Shown piece by piece: positions 9,174 through 17,823 of a DNA stretch of 64,000 nucleotides. Source of the DNA: Halodesulfovibrio sp. (GTDB taxonomy: Bacteria; Desulfobacterota; Desulfovibrionia; Desulfovibrionales; Desulfovibrionaceae); assembly GCF_025210605.1 (NCBI RefSeq), contig NZ_JAOARI010000017.1, positions 186,001 to 250,000 of the forward strand, in the 5' to 3' direction. The notes beneath the pieces were generated by a model, which had not been told where the DNA came from, searched no databases, and saw only the letters and a list, made by a program, of their open reading frames with translations. Position 1 is the stretch's first letter. The number at the start of each line of letters is the position of its first letter. The position numbers and the translations under genes were made by a program.

Positions 9174-11963
9174 ATGTTTCGTCCTTTTACTACCCCTATT
9201 GAAGATATAGCCATCATCTTCGGACATGAACGCACCCGCAGCGACGGTCAGAAAAGAATATATTCCATCGCTGGGGTACGAATTTCACCAGATGCCAAGA
9301 CCAGCACCTTCACCTCACACATTCGCTCAGATAAATTACGCGCACGAGAGTATGCCCATTCTCAACTTAGCGAAGCACAGTTAAAAAAAGCACCGGACGA
9401 AATAACGGCATCGGGTCATTTACAAGACTTTCTCGAAGGGGTGGACCATATTATAGGATATGTTCCCAATGGACATATCATCTCCCTTGAGCCGCTCTGC
9501 AACAATGAACGCATTATTGATGCCGCTCTGCTGGCAGATTACTTCATGCCGTGGACTGGTGCGGCTACAGCAAAATCCCTATGGGAATATTTAAACAAGC
9601 AGGAGCGCAAAAAGGTAAGCTTTTCAGCAATGGAAGGTGCTGAACTATGCGTTGATCTGCTCAAGCATGTATTCGGCACTGTTCTCAACGACACATCATA
9701 CCCTGCGGCGAGCACGCTGCGCTACTACTTACGGGCAAGCAACACGCTTTTCGGTACTTTTTGCTGTCACATGCTGGAACATTACAGCGATTATTTCGGA
9801 CAATCCCTCATTACTCCGGCAAGTAGACCGGAAACTGCCGATTGGGAGCAATTTTTAGACACTGTTCCGAAGCAGAACAAGGAAACACCACGACGCGAAG
9901 CTTTCACGAAGCTGCCGGAAAACGAGATTCAACAACTGTTCGATCAGCTTGCTCATAAACGTAAAGGCTACAGTGTACGTCAGCCTCAAGTAGACTACGC
10001 TACCAACGTTGCACATGCCATAAATTCTAACGCTGTCGCCTGTATTGAGGCAGGAACAGGCACTGGCAAAACGTTAGGCTACCTGCTCCCTGTAATGGAG
10101 TTTCTTAAGCGCAATCCTTCCCAACGGGTTGCTATTGCCACTTATACTAAAAGCTTACAAAAGCAACTGTACGGTAACGAACTGAACGCCTGCCGTGAAC
10201 TTTTTGGGCAATATAAGGATATCCCCGTTGCGCTCATTAAAGGGAAATCTAACTATGTGTGTGCGCACAAATTAAATGACATTCTTTCCCCGCTTCTTGA
10301 TGGGATAGAACTCCTCTCATGGCTGTATTTTGCCAACATTTGCTATAACTACCGTATTGCAGATTTAGATGACGTGACGCCACGCATGCGAGCCTACTTT
10401 GATGAAGGTCGTACCCTGAGCAATATTGCGCAAGAAGTATCGGCGGGCAATGGATGTTTCAGCACCCACAAACAATGCCCCGGAAATATTGTTACTGCGG
10501 AAGCTGCCCAATCACGGCTGGTCATTACAAACCACAATAAGCTTGTGCTCATGGAAAATGACACACTCTTGAGCGGACTTTTTACGCATTGCATCATCGA
10601 CGAAGCAAATCATTTTGAAGACGCAGTGCGCACGACATTAAGCCCAGAAGTATCTACATCTGACATTTTTTTCTACTGCAAATACCTGCGTGAGCAGTGC
10701 CGCAAACTTATACATGCCAGATCCATTTCGGAGATAATAGAGCATCAGGCAGAAGCGGTTGTCAGTGAAATTGCGTATGCAGTAACCAAAATGAATGCAC
10801 TGCGGGATCAGTTCAAACAGATGAATCAGTCTGCCGCATATGGGGCTGTTCCTGTAACGCCTGCCCATGCAGCCTTCACAGAAGGTGATGCCGCAAAAGA
10901 TCTTGCTATTTTGAACAAGCACCTCAAGCGCATTCACGAATTATCGGCATTTTTCACTGGTAAAAAGGCAAAAGATCTTCCCCTCGGCTACAAAACTATC
11001 TCCCGTTGCCGCACAATGCGAACATTATTGCAGGATGTTTGCACAAACCTTGATCTGATACGAAAAGGTCTGCACGAGGACGGCACATGGAAGTCTGTTC
11101 ATGTTTTCCCGCGTAACTGGCTGTTATGCGGTGGACAAGTCTACATGGGAGCGTTCATCCGTGAGTCCATCATCAAACATCTCGATACAATGGTACTCAC
11201 ATCTGCCACACTCACCCACCAATCCAGTTTTACTCCGTATCGGCGTTCGCTGGGACTTGGTAAAGCAGACAGAGTGCCTTTTGCAGATGAAGAAGCACCG
11301 CAAAAGCCGTGTTTCGTTGCCCGCATAGCTCCACCTTTTACACCGGACTACTCTCTTGTCGTCCCTTCAGACGCACCGAGCGGTTTATATGACCAAAAAA
11401 AGCTGTGGCTGGAATACACGTTGAAGGTCTTGCCAAAACTCATTGAATACAATGACGGCGCAACCCTTGTTCTTTGTGCAAGCTATGAGGATTTAGAAGC
11501 GCTCCGTAAAAGTCTGGAAAATACATACGACGGTAACTACCCCCTCCTTTTTCAGAGAAAAGGAGAGCCAGCAACCGCACTTATCGAAGAGTTTCGAACA
11601 ACCCGCGAAAGTGTCCTGTTCGGCGTAGAAACATTCTGGCATGGTGTAGATTTTCCAGGAAAAACACTTACTCAAGTTGTGATTACCCGCTTGCCCTTCC
11701 CTGCGCCCAACTCACCACTTATGGATGCCCGAAAGCGTTTTCTGCCAGAGGCAGCCTTCTGGGATCGTTACCGCTACGAAACTGCTATAAAATTCAGACA
11801 AGGAACTGGCAGACTCATTCGACGCGAGACCGACTCAGGAGTTGTTGTGGTGCTCGACAACAGGTTACTGCGCAATCAACGCCTTGCACCATGCGCTGTC
11901 ATTCAAGGAATGCGCAACATACCGGCGCGGCATCGTGGCAAAGGATGGAAAAACAAACCATAA
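9174..11963 (+). CDS. DinG/YoaA-like XPD-family helicase with an unusual N-terminal region
   Basis: The C-terminal two thirds is a superfamily 2 DNA helicase of the DinG/XPD type. It has Walker A AGTGTGKT at about residues 293-300, a Walker B box reading DEAN (from 476) where DinG has DEAH, SATL at motif III, and the end motif RQGTGRLIR. DinG proteins unwind 5' overhang DNA and R-loops and carry a 4Fe-4S cluster. Here I can place only three likely cluster cysteines (SNYVC, NGC, KQC). Residues 1-250 resemble in length and layout the DnaQ-type exonuclease domain fused to DinG in Firmicutes, but the acidic catalytic residues are not evident. It stands alone between terminators. Confidence 0.85.
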   Translation: MFRPFTTPIEDIAIIFGHERTRSDGQKRIYSIAGVRISPDAKTSTFTSHIRSDKLRAREYAHSQLSEAQLKKAPDEITASGHLQDFLEGVDHIIGYVPNGHIISLEPLCNNERIIDAALLADYFMPWTGAATAKSLWEYLNKQERKKVSFSAMEGAELCVDLLKHVFGTVLNDTSYPAASTLRYYLRASNTLFGTFCCHMLEHYSDYFGQSLITPASRPETADWEQFLDTVPKQNKETPRREAFTKLPENEIQQLFDQLAHKRKGYSVRQPQVDYATNVAHAINSNAVACIEAGTGTGKTLGYLLPVMEFLKRNPSQRVAIATYTKSLQKQLYGNELNACRELFGQYKDIPVALIKGKSNYVCAHKLNDILSPLLDGIELLSWLYFANICYNYRIADLDDVTPRMRAYFDEGRTLSNIAQEVSAGNGCFSTHKQCPGNIVTAEAAQSRLVITNHNKLVLMENDTLLSGLFTHCIIDEANHFEDAVRTTLSPEVSTSDIFFYCKYLREQCRKLIHARSISEIIEHQAEAVVSEIAYAVTKMNALRDQFKQMNQSAAYGAVPVTPAHAAFTEGDAAKDLAILNKHLKRIHELSAFFTGKKAKDLPLGYKTISRCRTMRTLLQDVCTNLDLIRKGLHEDGTWKSVHVFPRNWLLCGGQVYMGAFIRESIIKHLDTMVLTSATLTHQSSFTPYRRSLGLGKADRVPFADEEAPQKPCFVARIAPPFTPDYSLVVPSDAPSGLYDQKKLWLEYTLKVLPKLIEYNDGATLVLCASYEDLEALRKSLENTYDGNYPLLFQRKGEPATALIEEFRTTRESVLFGVETFWHGVDFPGKTLTQVVITRLPFPAPNSPLMDARKRFLPEAAFWDRYRYETAIKFRQGTGRLIRRETDSGVVVVLDNRLLRNQRLAPCAVIQGMRNIPARHRGKGWKNKP

Positions 11964-11980
11964 CCTTTCAAAATTTATCT

Positions 11981-12012
11981 GGACAAGGGAGCACTGCCCC
12001 CTTGTCCTTATT
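11981..12012. terminator. Terminator between the helicase gene and the small exported-protein gene
   Basis: GGACAAGGG pairs with CCCTTGTCC around a GC-rich loop, followed by TTATTT on the plus side. It fits the end of the helicase transcript. The U run on the minus side is poor. Confidence 0.7.
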
Positions 12013-12028
12013 TACTACGCAAAGCTAG

Positions 12029-12415
12029 TTATTCTTTTTCTCTCAACTGAGGCTTATCAGAAGCTTTTTTACACATGTTCTCGTATGCATGCGTAAAAAG
12101 CTTATTCAAGTCACCCATTGAACTCATACCGCTCATCTGTCCTGCAAGATATCCATGCAGAAAACCACGCTCGTATGAAAAAACTTTGGCTAAATCCATT
12201 TCGGTTGCTTTTGGGTTCTGCTTTTTAAATAACGCTTCCCCCTCAGTGAAGTATTGCTTTGCAACGGCATTTTTACGCATTTCAAGCGCAAGGTATCCGC
12301 ACTGAATTTTATTCTTATAATTTCCTGCAACGGGAGCATTACTCATTTCTTTTGGAGCAGCCACAGCAACCTGCGCAACGAGCATTAAGCTCATTGCCAG
12401 TAACAATACTCGCAT
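12029..12415 (-). CDS. Small exported protein of unknown function
   Basis: I do not recognise the family. From the chosen ATG at 12415 the product is 128 residues and starts with a clear signal peptide: MRVLLLAMSLMLVAQVAVAA with an Ala-x-Ala cleavage site. AAGGA lies at a good distance upstream, and an in-frame upstream ATG lacks these features. The mature part, about 108 residues, is hydrophilic and helical with two cysteines (QCGYLALEM and NMCKKAS). The segment FSYERGFLHGYLAGQMSG is glycine- and tyrosine-rich like a packed helix pair. It is probably periplasmic. No operon partner is evident. Confidence 0.75.
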   Translation of the reverse strand: MRVLLLAMSLMLVAQVAVAAPKEMSNAPVAGNYKNKIQCGYLALEMRKNAVAKQYFTEGEALFKKQNPKATEMDLAKVFSYERGFLHGYLAGQMSGMSSMGDLNKLFTHAYENMCKKASDKPQLREKE

Positions 12416-12674
12416 ATCTTTTTCCTTATTTTTATAATGACGATACATTGAGACATTACGCCACACGCATGTCCCATCATATACGCAATGCTGTCATTTT
12501 TTATCCCTGCCAAGGCTGGCGGCTACGACTAGCACGTACAAAAAACAATCGCACTATATAGCGAACCACTGCAAAAAGCATATTCTTTTCGTAGTTAAAT
12601 CGTAGCGCACGGAATGATCATCAATCAGGGTATAACAACATGACTCTGATTTCCCAGACAGCCTTCGCAGAGAA
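12416..12674. other. Non-coding upstream region of the exported-protein gene
   Basis: This is the AT-rich start of a 940-base non-coding stretch between divergent genes. I see no gene in it. It should hold the promoter for the minus-strand exported-protein gene, but no strong -35/-10 pair stands out. Confidence 0.4.
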
Positions 12675-12704
12675 GTGACAACATTTTCTTTTACGCTCTA
12701 TACT
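12675..12704 (+). promoter_or_regulatory. Possible sigma-70 promoter for a small transcript
   Basis: GTGACA at 12675-12680 and TATACT at 12699-12704 are separated by 18 bases. The -10 is good and the -35 differs from TTGACA at the first two positions. The proposed transcript would run to the terminator at 12848. Confidence 0.4.
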
Positions 12705-12710
12705 CATTTT

Positions 12711-12849
12711 TTTAAAAGCACATTCGCAATTATCTATAATAACACCACATCTACATGTAACCGTTTCATACCCTCTTTTTCTGTAACTCAAGTCACAGTT
12801 TACAGGGCTTTGAGCGGTATTTTACGGACGCTCAAAGGCTGCTTTTTTT
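12711..12849 (+). ncRNA. Candidate small RNA ending in a strong terminator
   Basis: A perfect 9 bp terminator stem (CTTTGAGCG / CGCTCAAAG) with a run of seven T stands far from the end of any plus-strand gene. An imperfect hairpin, CTGTAACT / AGTCACAG, lies just before it, and a plausible promoter lies about 100 bases upstream. This suggests a transcript of about 140 nt with two 3' stems. No coding frame with a ribosome binding site is present. Alternatively it is an attenuator in a long nrdD leader starting further upstream. This is an inference; no known sRNA family was recognised. Confidence 0.35.
12803..12848 (+). terminator. Orphan intrinsic terminator upstream of the cobalamin riboswitch
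   Basis: A 9 bp stem, CTTTGAGCG (12808-12816) and CGCTCAAAG (12829-12837), is extended by further pairs outside and followed by CTGCTTTTTTT. No gene ends before it on this strand. Confidence 0.75.
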
Positions 12850-13027
12850 GCTAACTCACCGGATTAGAACACGTAAGTGCAAAAAAGGTACATCGAATTT
12901 GTGCGTAAAAAAAATATATAAATGAATCTGGATAATTATCTTGTGAATTAGGTGTGGATTTGCCCTCGTTTAGAAACTCACTACTTGATGCTAAAGAGCC
13001 TTTTTGATAGCTCTTTGCCACCCAAAG

Positions 13028-13175
13028 AATACTTCCTTCAGGAGCCGAAAGGCGCAAAGGAAATCCGGTCAAAAATCCGGTGCGGTCCTGCCGCTGTAAT
13101 CTTGCCAGTCTTCTCAAAGACTATCGCCCACACGGTATATGAAGCAAGAAAGCCAGCTCCCTTCCTGAAGTCTAC
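13028..13175 (+). promoter_or_regulatory. Cobalamin (B12) riboswitch upstream of nrdD
   Basis: The sequence at 13057-13100 follows the conserved core of the cobalamin riboswitch almost base for base: AAAGGAAATCCGGT, then AAAATCCGG, then TGCGGTCCTGCCGCTGTAA. The closing helix is visible as CTTCAGG (13036-13042) with CCTGAAG (13164-13170), extended by AGGAGC with GCTCCC. A GCCAG box lies at 13152. A hairpin of ACCGGC / GCCGGT follows at about 13174-13197, and a second, GCCTG / CAGGC, at about 13222-13265; either could be the expression platform. Neither has a U run, so the mode of control is unclear. It probably represses the B12-independent reductase when cobalamin is plentiful. Confidence 0.88.
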
Positions 13176-13352
13176 CGGCACAAACGTGCTGCCGGTATAA
13201 TTCAAATAATCCATAACCTGTGCCTGCGTATATTGGGGTTCCGCCGCAGTATACACATCCCAGGCTGTTAGATGTCGAATTGCTTCGCAACGCATGCGTT
13301 CTTTTCGTGTGCCTTTCTTTTGCCATGCACTTTTTATGACGTCGGAGTTGTA

Positions 13353-15425
13353 ATGCCTAAACAGATTCTCAAGCGCGACGGTTGTATTGAAACCTGGTCC
13401 CTCGAACGAATTGCCCAAGCGATCCTTAAAGCACTCAAAAGCAGTGGCATCAAAGACCCACTTCTTTCTAAACGCCTTGCACGCAAGGTTGAGGAAAAAC
13501 TTGCCAATGTAGAAGCTCCAGAGCAAGAACAAGTACAAGATACTGTGCAACAAGTGCTTATGGAAGCTCGCTTGTATGCAGTAGCTGAGCGTTACATCAT
13601 TTACCGTGAAAAACGCCGTGAAATGCGTACACAAAATCAGGCATACTTTGACGTATCCAGCATGATTGAAAGCTACCTTGACCGCAGTGACTGGCGCGTT
13701 AATGAAAACTCCAACATGGGGCATTCATTCCAAGGTCTTATTCTTCACATGGCTGGTTCCGTTCAGGCTCGTTACGTGCTTGAAAAATATCCGGAAGAAA
13801 TCCGTCAGGCTCATACTCACGGTTACTTCCACATTCACGATCTTTCCTTCGGTCTTGCAGGCTACTGCTCCGGCTGGAGTCTCCGCGATCTGTTGCTTGA
13901 AGGCTTCAACCTTGAAGGTCGCTGTTGTTCTGCTCCTGCAAAACACTTCGACTCTGCGTGCGGTCAGATTGTAAACTTCCTCGGAACATTGCAGAACGAA
14001 TGGTCCGGTGCACAGGCGTTCAACAACGTTGATACATACCTTGCACCATTTATCCGCAACGATAACCTTGACTACCCTACCGTTCGTCAGCAGATTCAGA
14101 AACTTGTTTACAACCTGAACACCACTTCCCGTTGGGGCGGTCAAAGCCCGTTCACCAACTTTACCTTCGATATGGTTGTTCCTGCACACATTGCTAACGA
14201 ACCAATCATTATCGGCGGCGCGTTCCAAGACTCCACATACGGTGACTACCAGAAAGAAATGGATATGATTAACCGTGCATTCCTCGAGGTTATGCTCGAA
14301 GGTGACGCAGATGGTCGTATCTTCTCTTTCCCAATTCCTACATACAACGTTACCAAAGACTTTGACTGGGATTCCAAACCAGCTCAGCTTCTGATGGAAC
14401 TTACAGCTAAATACGGCGTTCCGTATTTCCAGAACTTCATCAACTCCGATCTTAATCCGGAAGATGTTCGTTCCATGTGCTGCCGTCTGCAAATGGATCT
14501 TCGCGAAATCCGCAAAAAGACTGGTGGTCTTTTCGGTGCTGGCGACCTCACCGGCTCCATCGGTGTTGTTACTCTGAACTTGCCTAAACTTGCCTACCTT
14601 GCACACAATGAAGAAGATTTCCTCGACCTCGTTGAAGAATATGCAGAAATGGCAAAAGAATCTCTCGAGTTCAAACGCAAACTTTGCGAAAAGAACCTCG
14701 ATGCTGGCATGTTCCCGTTCTCTCGTCGTTACCTCAAAAACGGATACAAAGGTCACTTCTCCACCATCGGTCTTATCGGTGGTCACGAAGCATGCCTCAA
14801 CCTGCTCGGAAAAGGTATCGAAACAGAAAGCGGTCTGCGCCTCATGCGTCGTGTACTCAACCACCTGCGCGCTCTTACAGTGCGTTTTCAGGAAGAGACA
14901 GGCAACCTGTACAACCTTGAAGCAACACCGGGTGAAGGCACTTGTTACCGTCTGGCTAAAACAGACAAAGACCTTTACGCAGACATCGTTTCTGCCGGTA
15001 GTGAAGTTCCGTACTACACCAACTCCACTCTGCTCCCTGTAGGTCTTACTCAGGACGTTTTCTACGCTCTTGAGCACCAGAACGAGCTGCAAACCCTGTA
15101 CAATGGTGGTACTGTATTCCACTCCTTCCTCGGCGAAGCTGTACCGGAACCGGAAAGCGTAAAGAATTTCCTCATCAAAGCGATGAGCAATACTAAAATT
15201 CCTTACATTTCCGTAACGCCTACCTTCTCCATTTGTAAGGAACACGGCTACATCAACGGCGAACACTTCAACTGCCCGACATGTGGCAGCGAAGCAGAAG
15301 TATACACCCGCGTTGTAGGGTACTACCGTCCAGTAAAACGCTGGAACAAAGGTAAGCAGGAAGAATACCGCGAACGTCAGGAATACGCACTGTCTGCGGT
15401 AACTGATTGCTGCTGCGGCAACTAG
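13353..15425 (+). CDS. nrdD: Anaerobic (class III) ribonucleoside-triphosphate reductase
   Basis: NrdD reduces ribonucleotides to deoxyribonucleotides using an oxygen-sensitive glycyl radical. From the ATG at 13353 the product is 690 residues. It has an N-terminal ATP-cone (residues about 3-95, KRDGCIETWSLERI), the large barrel domain with paired cysteines, and the glycyl-radical loop RVVGYY with the radical glycine at about residue 656. A cysteine cluster (CPTCGS) precedes the loop, and the tail ends in an unusual CCCGN. An upstream ATG in frame would add 27 residues unlike the family, so I rejected it. A cobalamin riboswitch precedes the gene and a terminator follows. The activase gene nrdG is not adjacent. 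Confidence 0.96.
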   Translation: MPKQILKRDGCIETWSLERIAQAILKALKSSGIKDPLLSKRLARKVEEKLANVEAPEQEQVQDTVQQVLMEARLYAVAERYIIYREKRREMRTQNQAYFDVSSMIESYLDRSDWRVNENSNMGHSFQGLILHMAGSVQARYVLEKYPEEIRQAHTHGYFHIHDLSFGLAGYCSGWSLRDLLLEGFNLEGRCCSAPAKHFDSACGQIVNFLGTLQNEWSGAQAFNNVDTYLAPFIRNDNLDYPTVRQQIQKLVYNLNTTSRWGGQSPFTNFTFDMVVPAHIANEPIIIGGAFQDSTYGDYQKEMDMINRAFLEVMLEGDADGRIFSFPIPTYNVTKDFDWDSKPAQLLMELTAKYGVPYFQNFINSDLNPEDVRSMCCRLQMDLREIRKKTGGLFGAGDLTGSIGVVTLNLPKLAYLAHNEEDFLDLVEEYAEMAKESLEFKRKLCEKNLDAGMFPFSRRYLKNGYKGHFSTIGLIGGHEACLNLLGKGIETESGLRLMRRVLNHLRALTVRFQEETGNLYNLEATPGEGTCYRLAKTDKDLYADIVSAGSEVPYYTNSTLLPVGLTQDVFYALEHQNELQTLYNGGTVFHSFLGEAVPEPESVKNFLIKAMSNTKIPYISVTPTFSICKEHGYINGEHFNCPTCGSEAEVYTRVVGYYRPVKRWNKGKQEEYRERQEYALSAVTDCCCGN

Positions 15426-15449
15426 TCTGCGCGTACGATACTATCAATA

Positions 15450-15484
15450 AAAAAGCCGTTCTGCTTATGCAGAACGGCTTTTCT
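15450..15484. terminator. Bidirectional terminator between nrdD and the DUF711 gene
   Basis: GCCGTTCTGC and GCAGAACGGC form a perfect 10 bp stem with a TTAT loop, with AAAAAA before and TTTTC after. It serves both convergent genes. Confidence 0.93.
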
Positions 15485-15520
15485 TGTATAATCGGCAGGG
15501 ATAAAAATCTAAAGGACAGC

Positions 15521-16891
15521 CTAGTTCTTCAAACTATGAATAGGCGCAGGAATGCGACCGCCAAGTTTAATAAACGGCTCTGCATTTCCACCCGGTACAG
15601 CCATAATTTTCGCTTCGCCAAGCAGACCGCCGAAGGAAACATTTTCGCCGACACCTTTACCCGGAACCGGAATAATTCGTACAGCTGTTGTTTTGCTGTT
15701 AATCATGCCGATTGCCATTTCATCTGCAATGATACCGGAAAGAGTCGAGGCTGTGGTATCCCCCGGAACTGCAACCATATCAAGACCTACAGAACAAACG
15801 CTGGTCATGGCTTCAAGCTTTTCCATAGTCAATGCACCGGATGCAGCAGCCGCAGCGATACTGGAATCTTCGGACACAGGAATAAACGCGCCAGAAAGAC
15901 CACCGACATGTGATGATGCAAACGCACCACCTTTTTTCACTGCATCGTTGAGCATAGCAAGAACCGCAGTGGAACCCGGTGCACCAATAGAAGAGAGTCC
16001 GACAGCTTCAAAAATCTCACCGACAGAGTCACCCACTTCCGGAGTCGGAGCTAATGACAAGTCCGCCACACCAAAAGGAAGTCCGAGACGCTCTGCCACT
16101 TCTTTACCGATGATTTCACCGACACGGGTTACTTTAAACGCAGTTCGCTTAATAACTTCGGCGATGTCGCCAAGGCTGTTCGCACTGCCATCCTGCACGG
16201 CACGATCAATAGCTTTTTTAACAACACCGGGACCGGAAACACCCACATTGATAACTGCTTCCGGCTCACCCACACCAAGGTAGGCTCCCGCCATAAACGG
16301 TACATCTTGCGGAATATTGGCAAAGACAACAAGCTTTGCACAGCCAAGACCGTCTGAATCTGCCGTGCGCGCTGCGATATCTTTAATTCGCTGCCCCATA
16401 AGTGCAACCGCATCCATATTGATACCGCTACGTGACGATGCAACGTTAATAGACGAGCAAACACGTTGTGTCACTGCCAGTGCTTCCGGCAGGGAATCAA
16501 TCAAGGCACGGTCGCCCTTGGTCATACCTTTTTCTACAAGCGCACCAAAACCACCGAGGAAATCAACACCCGCTTCCTGTGCAGCTTCATCAAGCACCTG
16601 ACACGCCTTAACCATCTGTTCCGGCGTAAAAGAAGAACATACAACACCCATCGGGCTTACGCTGATACGTTTATTAACGATTGGAATCCCGTACTTGTCG
16701 CCCACCTCATTACACGTAGCCACAAGTTTTTGAGAATAATGTCTGATCTTGGTGCGAACTCTATCTGCAAACACGTCAAAGTCGTGACTTGCACAGTCAA
16801 AAAGGCTGACACCAAGCGTAACAGTACGAACATCCAAGTGCTCATTTCGGAGCATAGCTAAAGTACTGAGTACTTCACGATCTGAAAGCAT
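15521..16891 (-). CDS. DUF711 / UPF0210 family (PFL family) protein
   Basis: This 456-residue cytoplasmic protein matches the UPF0210/DUF711 family, which is structurally related to glycyl-radical-type barrels but has no established reaction. Family stretches include [11 protein letters not shown] near residue 28, [34 protein letters not shown] and [10 protein letters not shown]. The start has AAGGA a suitable distance upstream. It lies 82 bases after an ACT-domain gene on the same strand. The same ACT-plus-UPF0210 pairing is found in many bacteria, including streptococci, so the two products probably work together. Confidence 0.9.
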   Translation of the reverse strand: MLSDREVLSTLAMLRNEHLDVRTVTLGVSLFDCASHDFDVFADRVRTKIRHYSQKLVATCNEVGDKYGIPIVNKRISVSPMGVVCSSFTPEQMVKACQVLDEAAQEAGVDFLGGFGALVEKGMTKGDRALIDSLPEALAVTQRVCSSINVASSRSGINMDAVALMGQRIKDIAARTADSDGLGCAKLVVFANIPQDVPFMAGAYLGVGEPEAVINVGVSGPGVVKKAIDRAVQDGSANSLGDIAEVIKRTAFKVTRVGEIIGKEVAERLGLPFGVADLSLAPTPEVGDSVGEIFEAVGLSSIGAPGSTAVLAMLNDAVKKGGAFASSHVGGLSGAFIPVSEDSSIAAAAASGALTMEKLEAMTSVCSVGLDMVAVPGDTTASTLSGIIADEMAIGMINSKTTAVRIIPVPGKGVGENVSFGGLLGEAKIMAVPGGNAEPFIKLGGRIPAPIHSLKN

Positions 16892-16973
16892 CTTTTTTCC
16901 TTATAAAATGATGTACACAAAAACTCATCTTATACAGCTGCGACAATCAAGTAATGATTGTACCACATCTGAG

Positions 16974-17537
16974 CTACACAGGTTGCACCCTGTGCACCGC
17001 TTCGAAAATATCCCTATGCTGAACGCTCACCCGCAGCGAAAGCTCTTCCGCTTTGGTATTCAGCGCACCACGTAAAGCTGCAAGCTCTACAGAACCGGGG
17101 ACAGTTACCTCAAAAACAATAAGAGCATGTCCATCCGGCTGATCTTTAGGAACAATAGCTTTCAGGTTGGCAATATTCACATTAAACTCACCAAGAATAC
17201 CTGAAATTGCAGCAACCAGCCCTTTCTGGTCAGGGCCATCCACACTTACCACAAATGGCTGTGGATTTTCAGCAGACCAGCTTCTACCATCATAAAGGCG
17301 CGCTGTAACACTAAGGTCAATCTGTCGCTCAGTAAGTCCCTTCACCAGTGATTCTTGCAACGCTTCAACAGTGCACCCGTCCGGCATCTCAGCTATGACG
17401 ATTGCAGCAAATTCACTATGCAGAATAGTTTGACTTACTTCATTAATATTGCATTCCAACCCTGTTAGCAGGCTGGATACCGCATGTACGACTCCCGGAC
17501 CATCTTTGCCGAGAAATGATACAACTACCTTTTTCAT
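16974..17537 (-). CDS. ACT-domain regulatory protein (GcvR-like)
   Basis: The product from the ATG at 17537 is 187 residues and contains two ACT domains: residues about 3-80 (VVSFLGKDGPGVVHAV) and about 95-170 (VVSVDGPDQKGLVAAISGIL). ACT domains bind amino acids or other small ligands. Tandem-ACT proteins such as GcvR act as regulators without a DNA-binding domain. GGAG lies 9 bases before the chosen start, while an ATG six codons upstream has no such site. The downstream DUF711 gene is its conserved partner. The ligand is unknown. Confidence 0.88.
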   Translation of the reverse strand: MKKVVVSFLGKDGPGVVHAVSSLLTGLECNINEVSQTILHSEFAAIVIAEMPDGCTVEALQESLVKGLTERQIDLSVTARLYDGRSWSAENPQPFVVSVDGPDQKGLVAAISGILGEFNVNIANLKAIVPKDQPDGHALIVFEVTVPGSVELAALRGALNTKAEELSLRVSVQHRDIFEAVHRVQPV

Positions 17538-17823
17538 ATTTTGCACTCCAAACATATAGATACCGGAAGATTGATAGGCTCACACAATTATGTCAAGCCT
17601 GACAAAAGATAGTAGCCACACAGAACCATAGATAGCAGCTGTTTTACTACACAAGCAAGCTTCATCTCTTTTCACTACCCTACGTAGTCGGAACAGCCAT
17701 ATCCGCACAAGCATTTTTTAACAAAACAACACGCTGTATTTTATATATATTTTATATTAACAACAAAGCGTACATATTGGCTGACCAAGCCATGATATTT
17801 CAAATCACGCAAAGGATATTCGC

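Noticed and set aside
13038-13724. A 228-codon minus-strand frame across the riboswitch and nrdD start
   Set aside because: It lies opposite a clearly identified riboswitch and nrdD and has cysteine- and phenylalanine-rich antisense composition.
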